Assembly: GCA_021432635.1 (NCBI GenBank)
Contig: MU270018.1
Location: 1,428,796 to 1,492,795 of the forward strand
Reading direction: 5' to 3'
Source: Thozetella sp. PMI_491
Lineage: Eukaryota; Ascomycota; Sordariomycetes; Chaetosphaeriales; Chaetosphaeriaceae
Length of the DNA: 64,000 bases
The position numbers and the translations under genes are program-made. Shown piece after piece: positions 20,669 to 32,526 of this stretch; the first letter of the stretch is position 1; each line of letters begins with the position of its first letter. The notes beneath the pieces were generated by a model. It was not told where the DNA came from, did not search any database, and worked only from the letters and a program-made list of their open reading frames with translations.

Positions 20669-23600
20669 GTATGTATGTACCTAGGTGAATGAGATAGGTG
20701 CGTAAGGCAGTGCGGTCCCCCGCGTTGCCTTCGGGGCTCCGGCCCCAGTCTCAACAGCCACCGGCAGCCTGGGAACACGGCAGCATCCGGGTGGCGGCCC
20801 TGAGCCAATTAGCCGACGAAGGCCCGGGAGTAAACAGGAGAGCACCTTGAACTGGCTTACACTCGAACAAAGGCAACGACTTTGGCTGTTGTTCATGAGT
20901 AAATCTCCAAAATTCGATAACGAGTCTGCCGGGCCTACATGAGCATGTCGCTGCCAATGGTACTTCTCTATTCCCAATCCTACGCATTCGCCGACGTTAA
21001 CAGCATCGCAACTTGCCCCGTATAGCGACCGACTTGGGGTCTCCAATGTACCGAGGTTTCGGCCACGATAATAACGACTATATGTAGACATCACGGCCGG
21101 AGATGTCAGCAAATGGGAAATCGCAACAAGGCTAGGCCGCCGAGATAGTGATGCTACCCGTTCCCCGGTACCGACTGGCCGTCCCCGTGGCGTTCGAAGC
21201 CTTCTTCTCCGCAGGCTCCTCCCGCCCGCCGCGCCGCGCCGCCCCCGGTGGCCGGTGATCCCGGATCTCCCGGACAAGGCGGAGCAAAAATTCCCGGGGG
21301 GGGGGGGATGTTGAGAGAAAGGATATCCGCAGCCCGTCGTCTTCAAGCGTCGGAATTTGGTCTAAACTGGAGCAGGATGATATTAATGCTCAGGCGCTAG
21401 GTTACCATCCGCTGATGCTAGCACAAACCGGGGTAGCACTGACATGGTATACATAAGTCTACGCGTAAATTGCAGCGGGCGATTGTGCCTCTTGTTGGTC
21501 GCGCTTGCCTTGCTCTCCAGGCTACATCAGACACTGTTTCGATAAACGATGCTCCATCTCTTTGTGACGCTCTGCTGTTTCTCGCATCCAATTGCCCGTC
21601 CACGCAGCCGGAGCTAAGGAAGAGAGGCCGACACACGGCAAGGATCCACTGGCGAGCAATAATACCATCCTGCCGCCACCCAAAAGGGTCCGGCTCCGAC
21701 CAGTGATGGGCATCCGGAAGGGTCACAGTCCGATCGTCTGATCATTCGGCAAGCACGTGGCCGACATGGCGCCGGCATACTCGCGAGATCCTTCGTCGAT
21801 AGCTGGCTGCCCGCATAGTGCGCTGTGACACAATACATTCGAACCCGAGACATTGCATGCTATATAAGCGGCCCAGCGGGCGGGGGGCAAGGTGGACCGT
21901 CTCTACCGGCAGCACGGCGAAGCGCTTCTGCCGATGCCTGTTAAGAAAATTGGATTGGGATAAGGTGTTGTTTCTGATCGACCCATAGCATGACGGCCGG
22001 CTCCCAGGAGCCTCGCTGACTACCTGTCATGTTGGAAGCACGAGCAGGAAAGAAACCGAAAAGGCAATGGCTAACAAAGGAAAGGGGGGGGGGGGGTTGC
22101 GTGTCTACACATCCTCGCGGCCACTCGGAAGCTGTCTAGCAGAACTGGCTAGTGCAGGGGGCCCATTAGGTTGTGTGAGAGAAGGCACAGCTATATCTGA
22201 ATCTAGCTCTAGGCCATAGCCGCAGGCACGGCAGGCGCTGTAATGGTTGGCTAAAAGGGGCTGACCCGACTCAGAACGCGAGCTTTTTTGTCGCATGCTC
22301 GTTACAGCAGCCCTTTGTGCGGGATCTACGGTACGGTGCAAAGTCGATCGTGAGAGCGTGGCCGAGATGGTGGCGCGGCTACATGCATTGCAAGGAAGAG
22401 AGAGATTGCCTGCCTGCCTGCCTGCCGAGATCTGTTTCTCTTTCTCTTTTCTTCCCCTTGTCCTGCAGGGTTCTTGGCAGGAAGAAAACTTGCAGATGGC
22501 TGGCGGGGAGAATACATAGGTGGTGCCTAGCTCCAGGGGCCGTCGTGGGGTAGGCGAGGAAAGATGCAAGTACCTGCGAGATACCTGCACGTGTCCACAT
22601 TGTATTGTTGGGCTCGACGTGTACCCCACGTCTAGGAGATTGAAACATTATGTATCTCTTTGGTACCTGACTCTCGCCTAGGTTGGGGAGCTGGACCAAC
22701 CCGGTCGCGCCGTCGAGCGCCGCGGCTTTCCATCTTTTCTCTATTTTTTTTATAAAAAAAAACTAAAAAAAACTTAAACCTATCCTCTCAACGCCGAATA
22801 CTGGTTCTGTTCCACACGACCGGGTTTGACGGCGTATTTCGTAGAAAAGGGGCGGGCTGTGGTTAAGAGGAGCAGACCAGGAAAGGGGGAATCGGCCACA
22901 GCGGCTTGAGATTGGGCGGGCCACTAATTTTCTCATTTCATGGCCTCTGTATCCTCTTGTTTAACCCCTGGCTTGTGCCCCGTTCCGCGCCTGTGTTCCC
23001 CTGTCCCCCCGGGACCCCTCCCCCCCCCTTTAACTGGCCTTGACTGGCAAACACCGGATTTGGGGTGGCTGACAATGTTTTCTTTGCCCTTGCGTGGGAG
23101 GGGCCGGACAAAATTTTGGGTTTGGCTCAGAGCAAAGACAGGCTTGACGGGAAGGAAAGAGCAAACGAGAGAACAAAAGAAAAGAGTCATGACAGCATCG
23201 AGCAGCTGATTCTCATTCCCCAAGCGATCCCAATGTGATAGCGATTTGTCGAATTGGGCAGGTCTCATTCCAAAATACTTGTCAGACATCCTGAAGCCCG
23301 CTAACGAGGCTTCGGCGTCACTCGCGTGTTTGGTGAGATCCCCACGGTCGACCAGGCGCCGCGGGACCCGCTTATTCTATTTTGTAGCAACAGCACGGCA
23401 GGCTATGGTGCCTGGTTTGGTCTGGCGGCCGCTAGCAACTGGAACTGGTCGAGGCGACCGACAATCCTTCCCTACGACTGGAATTCCTGCCAGCCAGCAA
23501 GCAGTGCCGCCTGGAGATCAAAGAACACCGGTATCTCTATCGCACCTGATCGAGCGTCGCCTTGGAATGGTCGCACTTCTCCCCGCCATCTGAGCAGAGG

Positions 23601-23728
23601 TCGGTCCCCAGCAAATCGAGCGGCCGCCCAACCACAGACCATTTCGACACCTGCATCCTCCCCGTTCCCCCGGGCGTCGCTCTTTGTACCCCCAGGAGAA
23701 GAAGCAAATAGAGCTACAATCGGAAACA
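20669..23728. other. Intergenic region between divergent F-box and TBC genes
   Basis: About 3 kb of shared upstream DNA. It holds G runs (12 at 21296-21307, 13 at 22084-22096), an A/T homopolymer patch at about 22741-22775, and a TACCTAGGT-type motif just upstream of the F-box start. The last 500 bases are probably the CT-rich leader of the TBC gene. Open frames here (e.g. 22105-22629 on -) show no motif. No gene is recognised. Confidence 0.45.
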
Positions 23729-26728
23729 ATGTCTGGAGATCCAACCATCGCGGGGGCCCAGGAGGAACACAGAAAGGACGACTCGGCCTACGATTCGGAC
23801 AAGGGCACGGTATGCTCCCGCCAGCTCCTCCCCTCCCCTCCGCCGTGCAAGCCGTGCTCGTGGAAGATGGCCTCGGGGTGCCCCATCACGGCTAGCCACA
23901 TCGCACCGCACCTCGATGCTTCTCGGGGGTGGCCAACCGCCGTCGACCGCTTGTTTGCTGACCACATGACTGCAGGACAACTTCGAGGATGCCGTCGACG
24001 CTGGTTCCGTTCGGTCGCTGACCAACCGAAAACCCTCGCTCGCCCGTCAGTCCACGCGAGAAAGCCTGCCTGCGGAACCCGAGCCCGAGGCGGCCCATCC
24101 TGGGGAGCAGCGCCTTTCGATTGCCGAGGAACTTGCTCCGAACGGCGACAAGCCTGATGCCCATACTGCCCCCGAGCCAGAGACCAAGTTGCCTAACCGC
24201 ATTTCCAAGTCGTCGGTTGTCGAGCTGGACAACGTGAGCCTAGACGATGAGTCGGCAGGTGCTGAGAAGGGCAAGTCGCCTCACCTGACGCACGCGAGCT
24301 CGGTCATTGCCTGATGCATGCTAACCGCTGCGATGCAGACTCAACAGGCGGCAAGCACGAGGCGGAAAAGGAGCACCCTCCCTCCAAAACGCTGTCCCTG
24401 AGCAGCATAACCAGCGCATTACCGGCCATGCCCTGGTCGCCGCCTGCCGAATCACCTTCCAAGAACCAGCCCGCATCAACTGCTCCACCACAAGCCGCAC
24501 CGACCGCCCCTGCACCGCCCGGCAGGAAGTTGACCAGTCCCTTTTCCTGGCTGTCTCGTAACTCAGCGAAGGAGCCAACATCGACCTCGCCGCCCATCAC
24601 TTCTCCCAGACGCAACACGGCAAGCTCCATCGCCACCCTGACTAGTAACCCTGAGATGATGCTGAGCAAGCTCGAGGAGGAGAAGGAAGGCGGAGCGAAC
24701 GGGACCGGCCCGTCAAGGAACAGCCTGAAGGACCGATTCAAGCTACTAAGGATGCGGGAAGAGGCCGGCATACCGATCGCCACTGGCGAGGATGACAAGA
24801 GTGGAGGGGCCATTGGGAATCTGGTGGCTCGCGCCGGGACTGGACTCGGAGTCCTCAGTCCTGTGAGCGCCACTATGGAGGACAAAGACGGGGCGCTTGC
24901 CGTGCACCCGCCCACGTCACCCATGCCGCCGAGCCCCAGCCCTAGCCTCGCCCCGGGCACTGTTTCCGGTGTCAATGCAGGCCCGTCTGCCATCTCGGAC
25001 GTACCGGTCGACTGGGACCTCTGGCAAGCTGTTGTCAACGAAGGCCCTGCGGCCGTGGCACGGACCAGTCCCGAGGAGCTGAATAGGGCCATCGCGACGG
25101 GCATCCCGAGCGCCATCCGTGGCGTCATCTGGCAGGTACTCGCTCAGAGTAAGAACGACGACCTGGAGGTGGTCTACCGCGAGCTCGTAGCCAGGGGGAC
25201 CGACAAGGACAAGGACCGACAGAGCAATGGGACTTCGATCAGCAGTAACGGGAACCTCAGTATCAAAGAGGCAGCCTCCTCCGCCTCGTCGATTCACTCA
25301 GACGCCGGCGTGAACGGCAACGGCGCGGCATCGCCGACGGAGAAAGACTCGGACTTGATTCAAAAGGCGCACGCAGCCGCAGCCGCCGAGCGCAAAAAGA
25401 AGGAGAAGGAAGATTTGGTGATGCTACAGAAGCTGGAGAAGGTAATTCGGAGGGATCTCGGCACTAGGACCAGCTACTCCAAATTTGCCGCCGCCCAGGG
25501 ACTTCAGGAGGGTCTTTTTGGAGTGTGCAAGGCATATGCCCTGTTCGATGAAGGAGTCGGCTACGCGCAAGGGATGAACTTTTTGGTCATGCCCTTGCTG
25601 TTTAACGTAAGCTTCTCGCGGGTGACACCCGCCTTGTCATGTAGCTACCTGCTAACTCCCCCCAGATGCCCGAGGAGGAAGCGTTCGGCATCCTTGTGAG
25701 GCTGATGAACCACTACCAACTCCGTGACCTCTTCATCCAAGACATGCCCGGCCTCCACATGCACCTATACCAGTTCGAGCGCCTCCTGGAGGATCTCGAG
25801 CCGGCCCTCTACTGCCACCTCCACCGGCGGAGCATCTCCCCTCATCTCTATGCCACCCAGTGGTTCCTCACCCTATTCGCCTACCGCTTCCCTCTCCAGC
25901 TCGTCCTCCGCATCTACGACCTCATCTTCTCAGAGGGCCTTTCCGCTATCCTCAAATTCGGCATCGTTCTCATGCAAAAGAATGCCACTACCTTGCTTGG
26001 CATGTCCGACATGGGCCAACTGACGAACTTCCTCAAGGACCGGGTGTTTGATGTGTATATCGACTCATCGCCCTCCTCCAACTCCATCCTTGAGAACGGC
26101 TTCTTTGGCAGCTCCTCCAGCAGCATCGACAAGGAGGTCTACCGAGCCGACCAGCTCGTGCACGATGCTTGCGAGGTGAAGATTACTCCCGAGCTCCTAA
26201 AGTTTTACCGCACGGAATGGGAGGAGAAGACACGGGCCGAGAAGGAGCGCGAGGCTGAGCTCGAGGGCTTGAAGGCGTCCAATCTCAGCTATGTCATCAA
26301 AGTTCGGCGGCTGGAGGAGCGCATCGAGGCGGTCGATCGCGAGCAGGCCACCCTCGCCACCGAGCTAGTCCACACCAAGGTGGAGAACGAGACCCTCAAG
26401 GACGAGAACGAGAGCCTCCGGGGCCAGGTCAAGGAACTCCGGATCGTCATCGAGAAGCAGCCGGAGGAGATTGAGGAGACTTGGAAGCTCGAGCGCGACG
26501 ACTTGATGAAGCGCAACCAGAAGGTGCACGAGGAGAACGAGAGAGTAGAGAGGGAGCTCGCCGAACTCGAGGACCAGTTGGTGCAGACCAAGTTGCGCTA
26601 CGCAGAGGTGAGCATCAGCCGTCGACCGTTGAAACAATGCAAGGTAGTGTACTGACATGCTCTAGATCAACTCGCAGCACGAGACTCTGACTCGGAAGTG
26701 GACCGACTTGAAGAGGCAATTCGCTTGA
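23729..26728 (+). CDS. GYP5: TBC-domain Rab GTPase-activating protein, Gyp5-like
   Basis: Predicted activator of GTP hydrolysis by Rab/Ypt GTPases in secretion. It has 878 residues in five exons: 23729-23809, 23976-24258, 24339-25606, 25666-26607 and 26666-26728, all in phase. The first 370 residues are Ser/Pro/Glu-rich and probably disordered. The TBC domain runs from about 374 to 640: GIPSAIRGVIWQVL (motif A), IRRDLGTRTSYSKF with the arginine-finger region near 491, and YAQGMNFLVMPLL with the glutamine finger near 530. The spacing in IRRDLGTRTS is that of Gyp5 relatives rather than the plain IxxDxxR. A long coiled coil follows (about 726-858), ending in the conserved tail LTRKWTDLKRQFA. Length and order match fungal Gyp5. 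The last exon codes for only 20 residues. Confidence 0.92.
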
Positions 26729-28224
26729 GCTAGCCCGATCCGGGTGTGCCTCGGTGGAGCCTCTTCCCGGGAGACACCGTCCTCACCACATCGTAGGCCT
26801 TGGTCTCTATTGACGAAGCACCTGCTCGTATCTGTGAGCCCTTGCTTACCGTCAAGACCTGAACGATTGTGTCTCTACTGAGGTTCCCCTGCCGACTTTA
26901 CCTTCTCTTTCAGCACATTGGCTCGGCCGAGATCGATTCTCGGCTCTACTTTTGGATCCGTTGCTCACTTCTGCCATACGGCTATCTTCTTCTTGTACAA
27001 AGTCAAGTCATTAGGCCAAGGCCTCCTTCATGCCTGTCCCTTTACACGGCACATGGCACACAGCACCTGGAGTTCGAGTTTAGACTGGTTGCTCAGGGTC
27101 AGGCAAGCATCTACCGGCTACGGAACCAACCTCACCACCCCCGAGATATGATACGAAACGGAACTAATCATGGGAAAGAAAACCGGTGGAGTTGATCATT
27201 TTTTTTGGTTCATTGTTCTTCACTCCTGTTGTAGCAACATGGATAATGTCCCGGGACACGAGGTAGTAGTCTATGACGCGCTGGGGACTCAACCGCGCGT
27301 TCGGATGGTTGATGAATGAATTTATCGGAAACGCACACGAGGGCAAAAACATGAGGGAAGCCGGCCAGTCTTGCCACTAATGCGGTTGGTATTGGATGAC
27401 AAGAGTGATCTACTCTAGGCACCCTAGCTAAGATCAAAAAGACGTGCCATGTTACGTGTAGCTGGCTTGAAGGCACCCTAAGACTAGGGCGCCGAACTTC
27501 TGCATAAAAGCATATTCTTCTCCTCCTCCTTCCCTAATCCGGAAGCTATAATCCTCAGTCATATACTTTCTCCACATGCTAGTGTACATTGTCTAGACCT
27601 CTACAGTCTACAAGTTCGGAGGCACGGTCTCGAATATATAAATAGTAAAGCGACAAGGTCCTCTCAAGAAAAGGAGTACAAATACCCAGGTAGGTGCTAC
27701 GTCTAAAACGTGACAAGATACCCAAACTATGGGAGGGAGCCATTACATCGAGCGATCGGAGACACCGAGTCCCGACTCTGTAAAGCCACAGGCAGGTCTC
27801 GCATAAGAAAGCGCACATATCCACAAACAACACGGGGAGACACCTAATACTAACCGAGTCGATCCCCGTCGCGAGCGCCTCTCTGCTACGGCGTGCCCCG
27901 GCATTACTACCTCCCAGCATCCTTCCCATAAGAGAAAAGTCCGACGACACCCTGCTAAAGAGCCTTCAGCGATAAGAATAAATAGAATTTATAGTCATTG
28001 AGTCTCAGTAGGTCGCTCCTCAAGGCAGTCGTTGCATCGGGCGGGTCTGTGAGCTGGTTACAAAAACTCTCGCATAAAGACGCCACGCACTTCGCTCTCT
28101 GCTCTGAATGCAACGAGATGAGCGCGTGGAGCTTGTCGGCCGCCAGAGTCTTGACGCCGATCTACGTATGCCACTTATGAGAGTGCGAAACTAGTAGAAG
28201 CGTTGGTGGGGCTCCAGTAATTAA
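26729..28224. other. Gene-poor region downstream of the TBC gene
   Basis: No convincing gene. The sequence becomes richer in A/T and stop codons than the coding blocks, and open frames such as 27579-27950 (-) have no recognisable motif. Part of it may be mutated repeat DNA, but no repeat family is identified. Confidence 0.45.
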
Positions 28225-28920
28225 CAAGACTTTTTACGAACCGTAGATCGCTTGGCACCACCGTTCTACTGGAAACAGAAACTAGTGGCATTTTTCTATG
28301 GCGAACCCGAACCGCGCGCATGGTTGCTAAACCAGGACTGAGCGAACTATTGGTAGTACTCAGCCTCCTTGCCAGAAGCTAAAGGGCGTAAGCAAGACGA
28401 TCTCTTCTATGCTCTGCCTGACGGGAGTATTGTCTGGGGCTTTTGGAGTTCCAACCACGGCTGGCTGGTGGCGAGACTTAAAGGCGCAGGCACCATCCAT
28501 CCTTTGTCGACCATCGCCACCGTCTCTCGCGACCGGAACTACGTCAACATCTTCAGGATAGGCAATGAAGGCAAGGTATATCAGAGCTGGCGCGTGCCCG
28601 ACAGCAACCCAATCGCTTGGGAGTTTAGCAAGATTTCAGACCTGGCGGCCAAGCCGGGATATCTGGCCGCAACGTCCATGTACGCCAGCCACCAGGAGGT
28701 GTTCTGGACGAGCAGCGACGGCAGTGTGCAGCACGCATACTGGACTAGCCAGCAGAATGCAGGGAAGAGCGAGCCACGCCCCGGTACGTCGGGCAAGAAG
28801 TGTCAGCCCGGAACCCCCCTTGGTGTGGTTTCCCGCGACACCAGGAAGTACCAGTGGACGATGGAAGGCTGGCGCAGGACCTCGTCAGGAAGTCTTGTGC
28901 ACTTTTATTACTACGACTGA
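28225..28920 (+). pseudogene. Relic of a lectin-like (PLL-type) beta-propeller gene
   Basis: Fossil coding sequence read mainly in one frame. It shows the repeating blade pattern of PLL/fucolectin-type propellers, in which a hydrophobic strand is followed by DG-x-x-x-x-x-W. Examples are DLFYALPDGSIVWGFW, VNIFRIGNEGKVYQSW and EVFWTSSDGSVQHAYW. An earlier piece of the same frame, VAFFYGEPEPRAWLLNQD, resembles a further blade. Only three to four blades are recognisable, fewer than a whole propeller needs, and there is no good start. The copy looks broken, with about two or three interruptions. Proteins of this kind bind glycans and occur sporadically in fungi. It lies in a gene-poor, AT-richer block, which fits decay by repeat-induced point mutation. 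Family assignment is by pattern only. Confidence 0.5.
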
Positions 28921-30738
28921 TGCTTTGTATACACAAATTCGCTTGGCTAGAGGGCGTCAACGCTTCCGGGTGGGTACAAGTTAAATTCACCGTATTTTAG
29001 TTATGATGATGGGATTTGAGGTTAACTTTGGTATTGAATTATCTGAATTGACGTGAGGATTAATTATTTTCAATGTGAAACCCACTTTGAATATTGTTTA
29101 AACTATATATTTGTGACGATGTTCTACGTGTGCCCAGGCCTCACTGGACCTCGGCCGCTTCCCCTATGGACGAAAATACTGACCTTCCTCTGTGATGCCA
29201 GAAGTCCAAGTCTGGTGTAGATATTCCGTATCGATCGGCAGAATCTTGGACAGAGCTAAGGTAGCTAGGAGTAGTACTGTAACTGATCGGAGATATTAAT
29301 CTGCCCCTAAAATCCCACACGTTTATCTTGTTAAATACATTTGGGCACCAATACCAACAAGCACAGCTTTCCTTAGTTACCCAAATACTATCGATCACTG
29401 GCGTTATACAGATATCAACACCTCCAAGTCCCGCATGTCGTACTTTCTTAAATCTTACACTCCGAAAAACTTGCTAAAGCGGCCGATTAGACTATCCGTC
29501 CTAACTTCTTCCACGACCGGTTAGCAGGCAATCTTCGTGGTGTTACAGTACCTTTATCGTAACGGCAAGTTAGGGTCTCCTGCAGGATAAAGAAGACTCG
29601 AACGCGCAGAAGCTCGCAGAGAGTAGCGTCCTCACCACAGTCACGGGTTATACCGGCGCCTTACATCCTTTTGAGACACCTGGGATTCTTCGCTCCTTAA
29701 ATTCGCGTGCCCGATATATTTCCCACAAACTCAGGGCCGCTTCGAAATTCATATTTGTGCGTGCAAACTAATCTCTAGTCCCCTCAACTGACCTTGGAGC
29801 TAGCTATCTCCTTAGGTGCTGGCCAAGATCCACGCGGGGACCCCTTTCAGCTCTAAACCATCTAAACCTTTCTACCTGGTAGGACACGATCGTCGCCTTT
29901 GCCAGTTTAGCCGCTCAGTGATCAGCTAATATCGGGCTGATACACATGGTTCCATGCTACGGCAATCAATGTAGTATGGGGGGGCTCTTTTCCCAGAATC
30001 GACTACTCCCCACGAGGCGTGTGTCGTTGCCCCGTGCATCGTCGGGTTTCACGAGCATGTGTGACATCCTCAACGGCATGATACAACTCGGCTTGATGGC
30101 CATCAATCTCGCGACGTGGGTGCTCGTTGCTCGTCGTGAGGTGTCGTCACCCTCGCGCATACCATACGGTTGTAGTCGGGAACTTAGAGCCAGGGTTGTG
30201 CTGGACCAGGGAGGCTGTGTGGTGGGAAGCCTCTTTGACTCGTACCAAGTATAGGTAGTGAATGCGGCTCGTACTAGTAGTAAGCAAGCGGGTTGGGCAT
30301 ACATTGCCGAGTAAGTCATATTTGGGCTCAAAGGGGGTGCTTGAGCCATGGGTAATGGTGGAAGGACTGGGAGTAAAAAAAGAAATATACTAATTTAGCA
30401 GACATAACTCGGCATGTCACAGCATCCGTTGAGGCACTCTTGTGTTTATTTCATTTTCCATTGCCCTTATGTAGCTCCTGTTCCTGTGCCCGAGATCAAG
30501 CAAATGGGTGGTCAAGTCACGCGGTGGCCCGCAGCACTCTTTGCGCGGCGGAGACACACTCTAGCATGACTGGATGGTGAGAGCTCAAAACAATCCTTGC
30601 CAAACACCGCAGCCGAAAAGACCATGAGGATGCCCCCTGCTCAATGCAGTTTTCGCCCGTACCCTCTGCTCTCTCTAGCCCACCGAGACGTTCTTCCTGC
30701 ACATAGACCCCAAGACTCAACAGACTGGGCTCGCTGCC
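28921..30738. other. AT-rich, gene-free block, RIP-like in its first part
   Basis: About 28980-29480 is markedly AT-rich with frequent TpA steps, unlike the GC-rich surroundings, and every frame is closed. This resembles DNA altered by repeat-induced point mutation. The remainder to 30738 is intermediate in composition. No mobile-element domain can be read, and no RNA gene is recognised. Confidence 0.45.
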
Positions 30739-31489
30739 TCACTTGTGGAGCTTGCGCTGGTAGAAGGCAAGCTCCTCGCCCTCCAGGATGTAGCCATCGG
30801 CACGGCCGGACTGGCCCGGTCGGCTGGAGATGACGGCGTAGAGGCGGCCCGATTCGAACTGCTTCTCGACAGCGCTCTCGACCTTGCCCTGGGCCTGGAA
30901 GCGTGCAGCCTGCTTCTTCTCAACAGACTTGCTCTTCTTCACCTCCTCGGTGGTCTGGCCTTGCTTTTGCTGGCGACGACGGCCGATCGACTGGCCGTAG
31001 TGCGCCTCGTACCACTGACGGAAAGGAGCGGCATCGATCTGGACAACCGCAGACTTGGTGAGAGTGTTGGTGCGAACCAGCTCGTTGTTCGAAGGGTGGT
31101 AGACGACTCCAATAACCCTGGTCTTGCGGGCGGTGCCCTCGGAGGCCCAGGCAAAGTTGCCACTCTCGAGACGAAGGGCTCGGTGCTTGGTTGATCCTCC
31201 GCGGACGCGGACGGTGTGGACACGGGTGGCACCAATTCGGGTGTTGGCGGGCTGACGACCGAGCTCGAAGACCTGTTGGAGACAGTTAGACAGCGAGAAC
31301 AGCGTAGATAGTGGCAACGGTGTAGATGGTGGTCGTAGAGGAGAATAGTGAGGATATCCGAAATTTGACCGTGCAAGTGTAGGGCGGGGAGTTTAGAATT
31401 TGGGCTTCACGTACGCGCTTCTTGCGGTAGTAGGCGAGCCGGGCTCCGGAAGCCGACCGTTTATGACGCGAACTGCGTGAGATACCCAT
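30739..31489 (-). CDS. RPS8: 40S ribosomal protein S8 (eS8)
   Basis: Component of the cytosolic small ribosomal subunit, 202 residues, the usual fungal length. There are two exons: 31489-31415, coding for [20 protein letters not shown] and five more residues, and 31272-30739. The 142-nt intron has a GTACGT donor, a CTAAC branch site and a CAG acceptor. Family marks are [53 protein letters not shown] and the tail [18 protein letters not shown]. Codon use is strongly biased to G/C-ending codons, as expected for very high expression. Early position of the intron is typical of ribosomal protein genes. Confidence 0.98.
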
Positions 31490-32526
31490 GGTTGTCGGCG
31501 GGCCAAAGGCGACGTGTTGTTGGGTTTGGTGATGGGTTGCGGAAGAAGTTCTGGCGACGGGGTAGATTTTGTGTGAATTTGGATTTCTCGTGGGGAAAGA
31601 GCGATTGGTGCAGCGGGCTATCGGCAAAACCGCGGCAAGGGTTTAGACTGAGTGGGTCCACGAGCCGAACTTCATTCCCTAACCCTGCCTTGCCTGTCAG
31701 CCTGGGGTGCAATAGACCCAGGACCCACTACCGCTCAGGATACCATGATATGTATAGGTACCGTACCGTACCTATCTTGGGTAGGTCCATACCTAAGGTA
31801 GGTAGCCATCAGCAAGCCTCGGGCTACCTGGGTATCGTAAGCCAGCTGCCTCCGTCGCCATCACTGCACACTGTGTTTCTATCCGAGACTACCTTTTATG
31901 GTTTCCTAACCATCATGAGAACATGCTTCTGTACTTCATGGAGGCTGCAAGGAACCGCAAAGCTAGCTAGTGGTGGTGCTAGGCCTTCAAGGTGGTTGGC
32001 TAAATATAGCACATTATCATCTCAATTCATGGTATCTAAAGCTGAAAACAGCAGTCCAATTGATGACCCGGACAGGCACGAGAGAAAATTCACCACCACG
32101 GGAAAACGATACACCACGCCGAAGCAAGTGCGGAGAAATCTAGCTCGTCATAATCTACACTCCTGAGGCTAGTTCGGTGGTGCCTTCAGGCGGGCCTCTG
32201 CTCACCAGCGACCTGCACTTCGCTGGCGGCGAGGCCCCGCCGAAAAAAGGACCCGCACGGCCCCTTCAAATGCTAGAAAAGGGCCTTCACCAAAAATCAC
32301 CTAGCCCCTGCTCCTCTGCGCAACCTCGAAGAGTAAGGACACATGCCAGTAAGGAAGCGAATAGTACTCTACAGTCCGTGGAAGGTTGGACAATTTATGC
32401 CCTCCCTCCCTGCTAAATACCCCCTCCCCCTATTTCCGTTCGTGCCCCTGGGACCTATCAATACCTGCCGGCCATGCAGAGAAGATGACGAGAAATGCGT
32501 GTCCCTTTGCGATGTTGGTGGCCTCT
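31490..32526. other. Intergenic region between RPS8 and the HECT ligase gene
   Basis: Upstream DNA of RPS8 and downstream DNA of the ligase gene. It contains a dense cluster of GTACC/TACCTA/GGTAGG repeats at about 31750-31810. The open frame 31477-32166 on + has no recognisable content and begins antisense to the RPS8 start. Confidence 0.5.

Noticed and set aside
31477-32166. 229-codon frame antisense to and upstream of RPS8
   Set aside because: It starts opposite the first RPS8 codons and extends across the TACCTA repeat cluster; composition is not coding-like.
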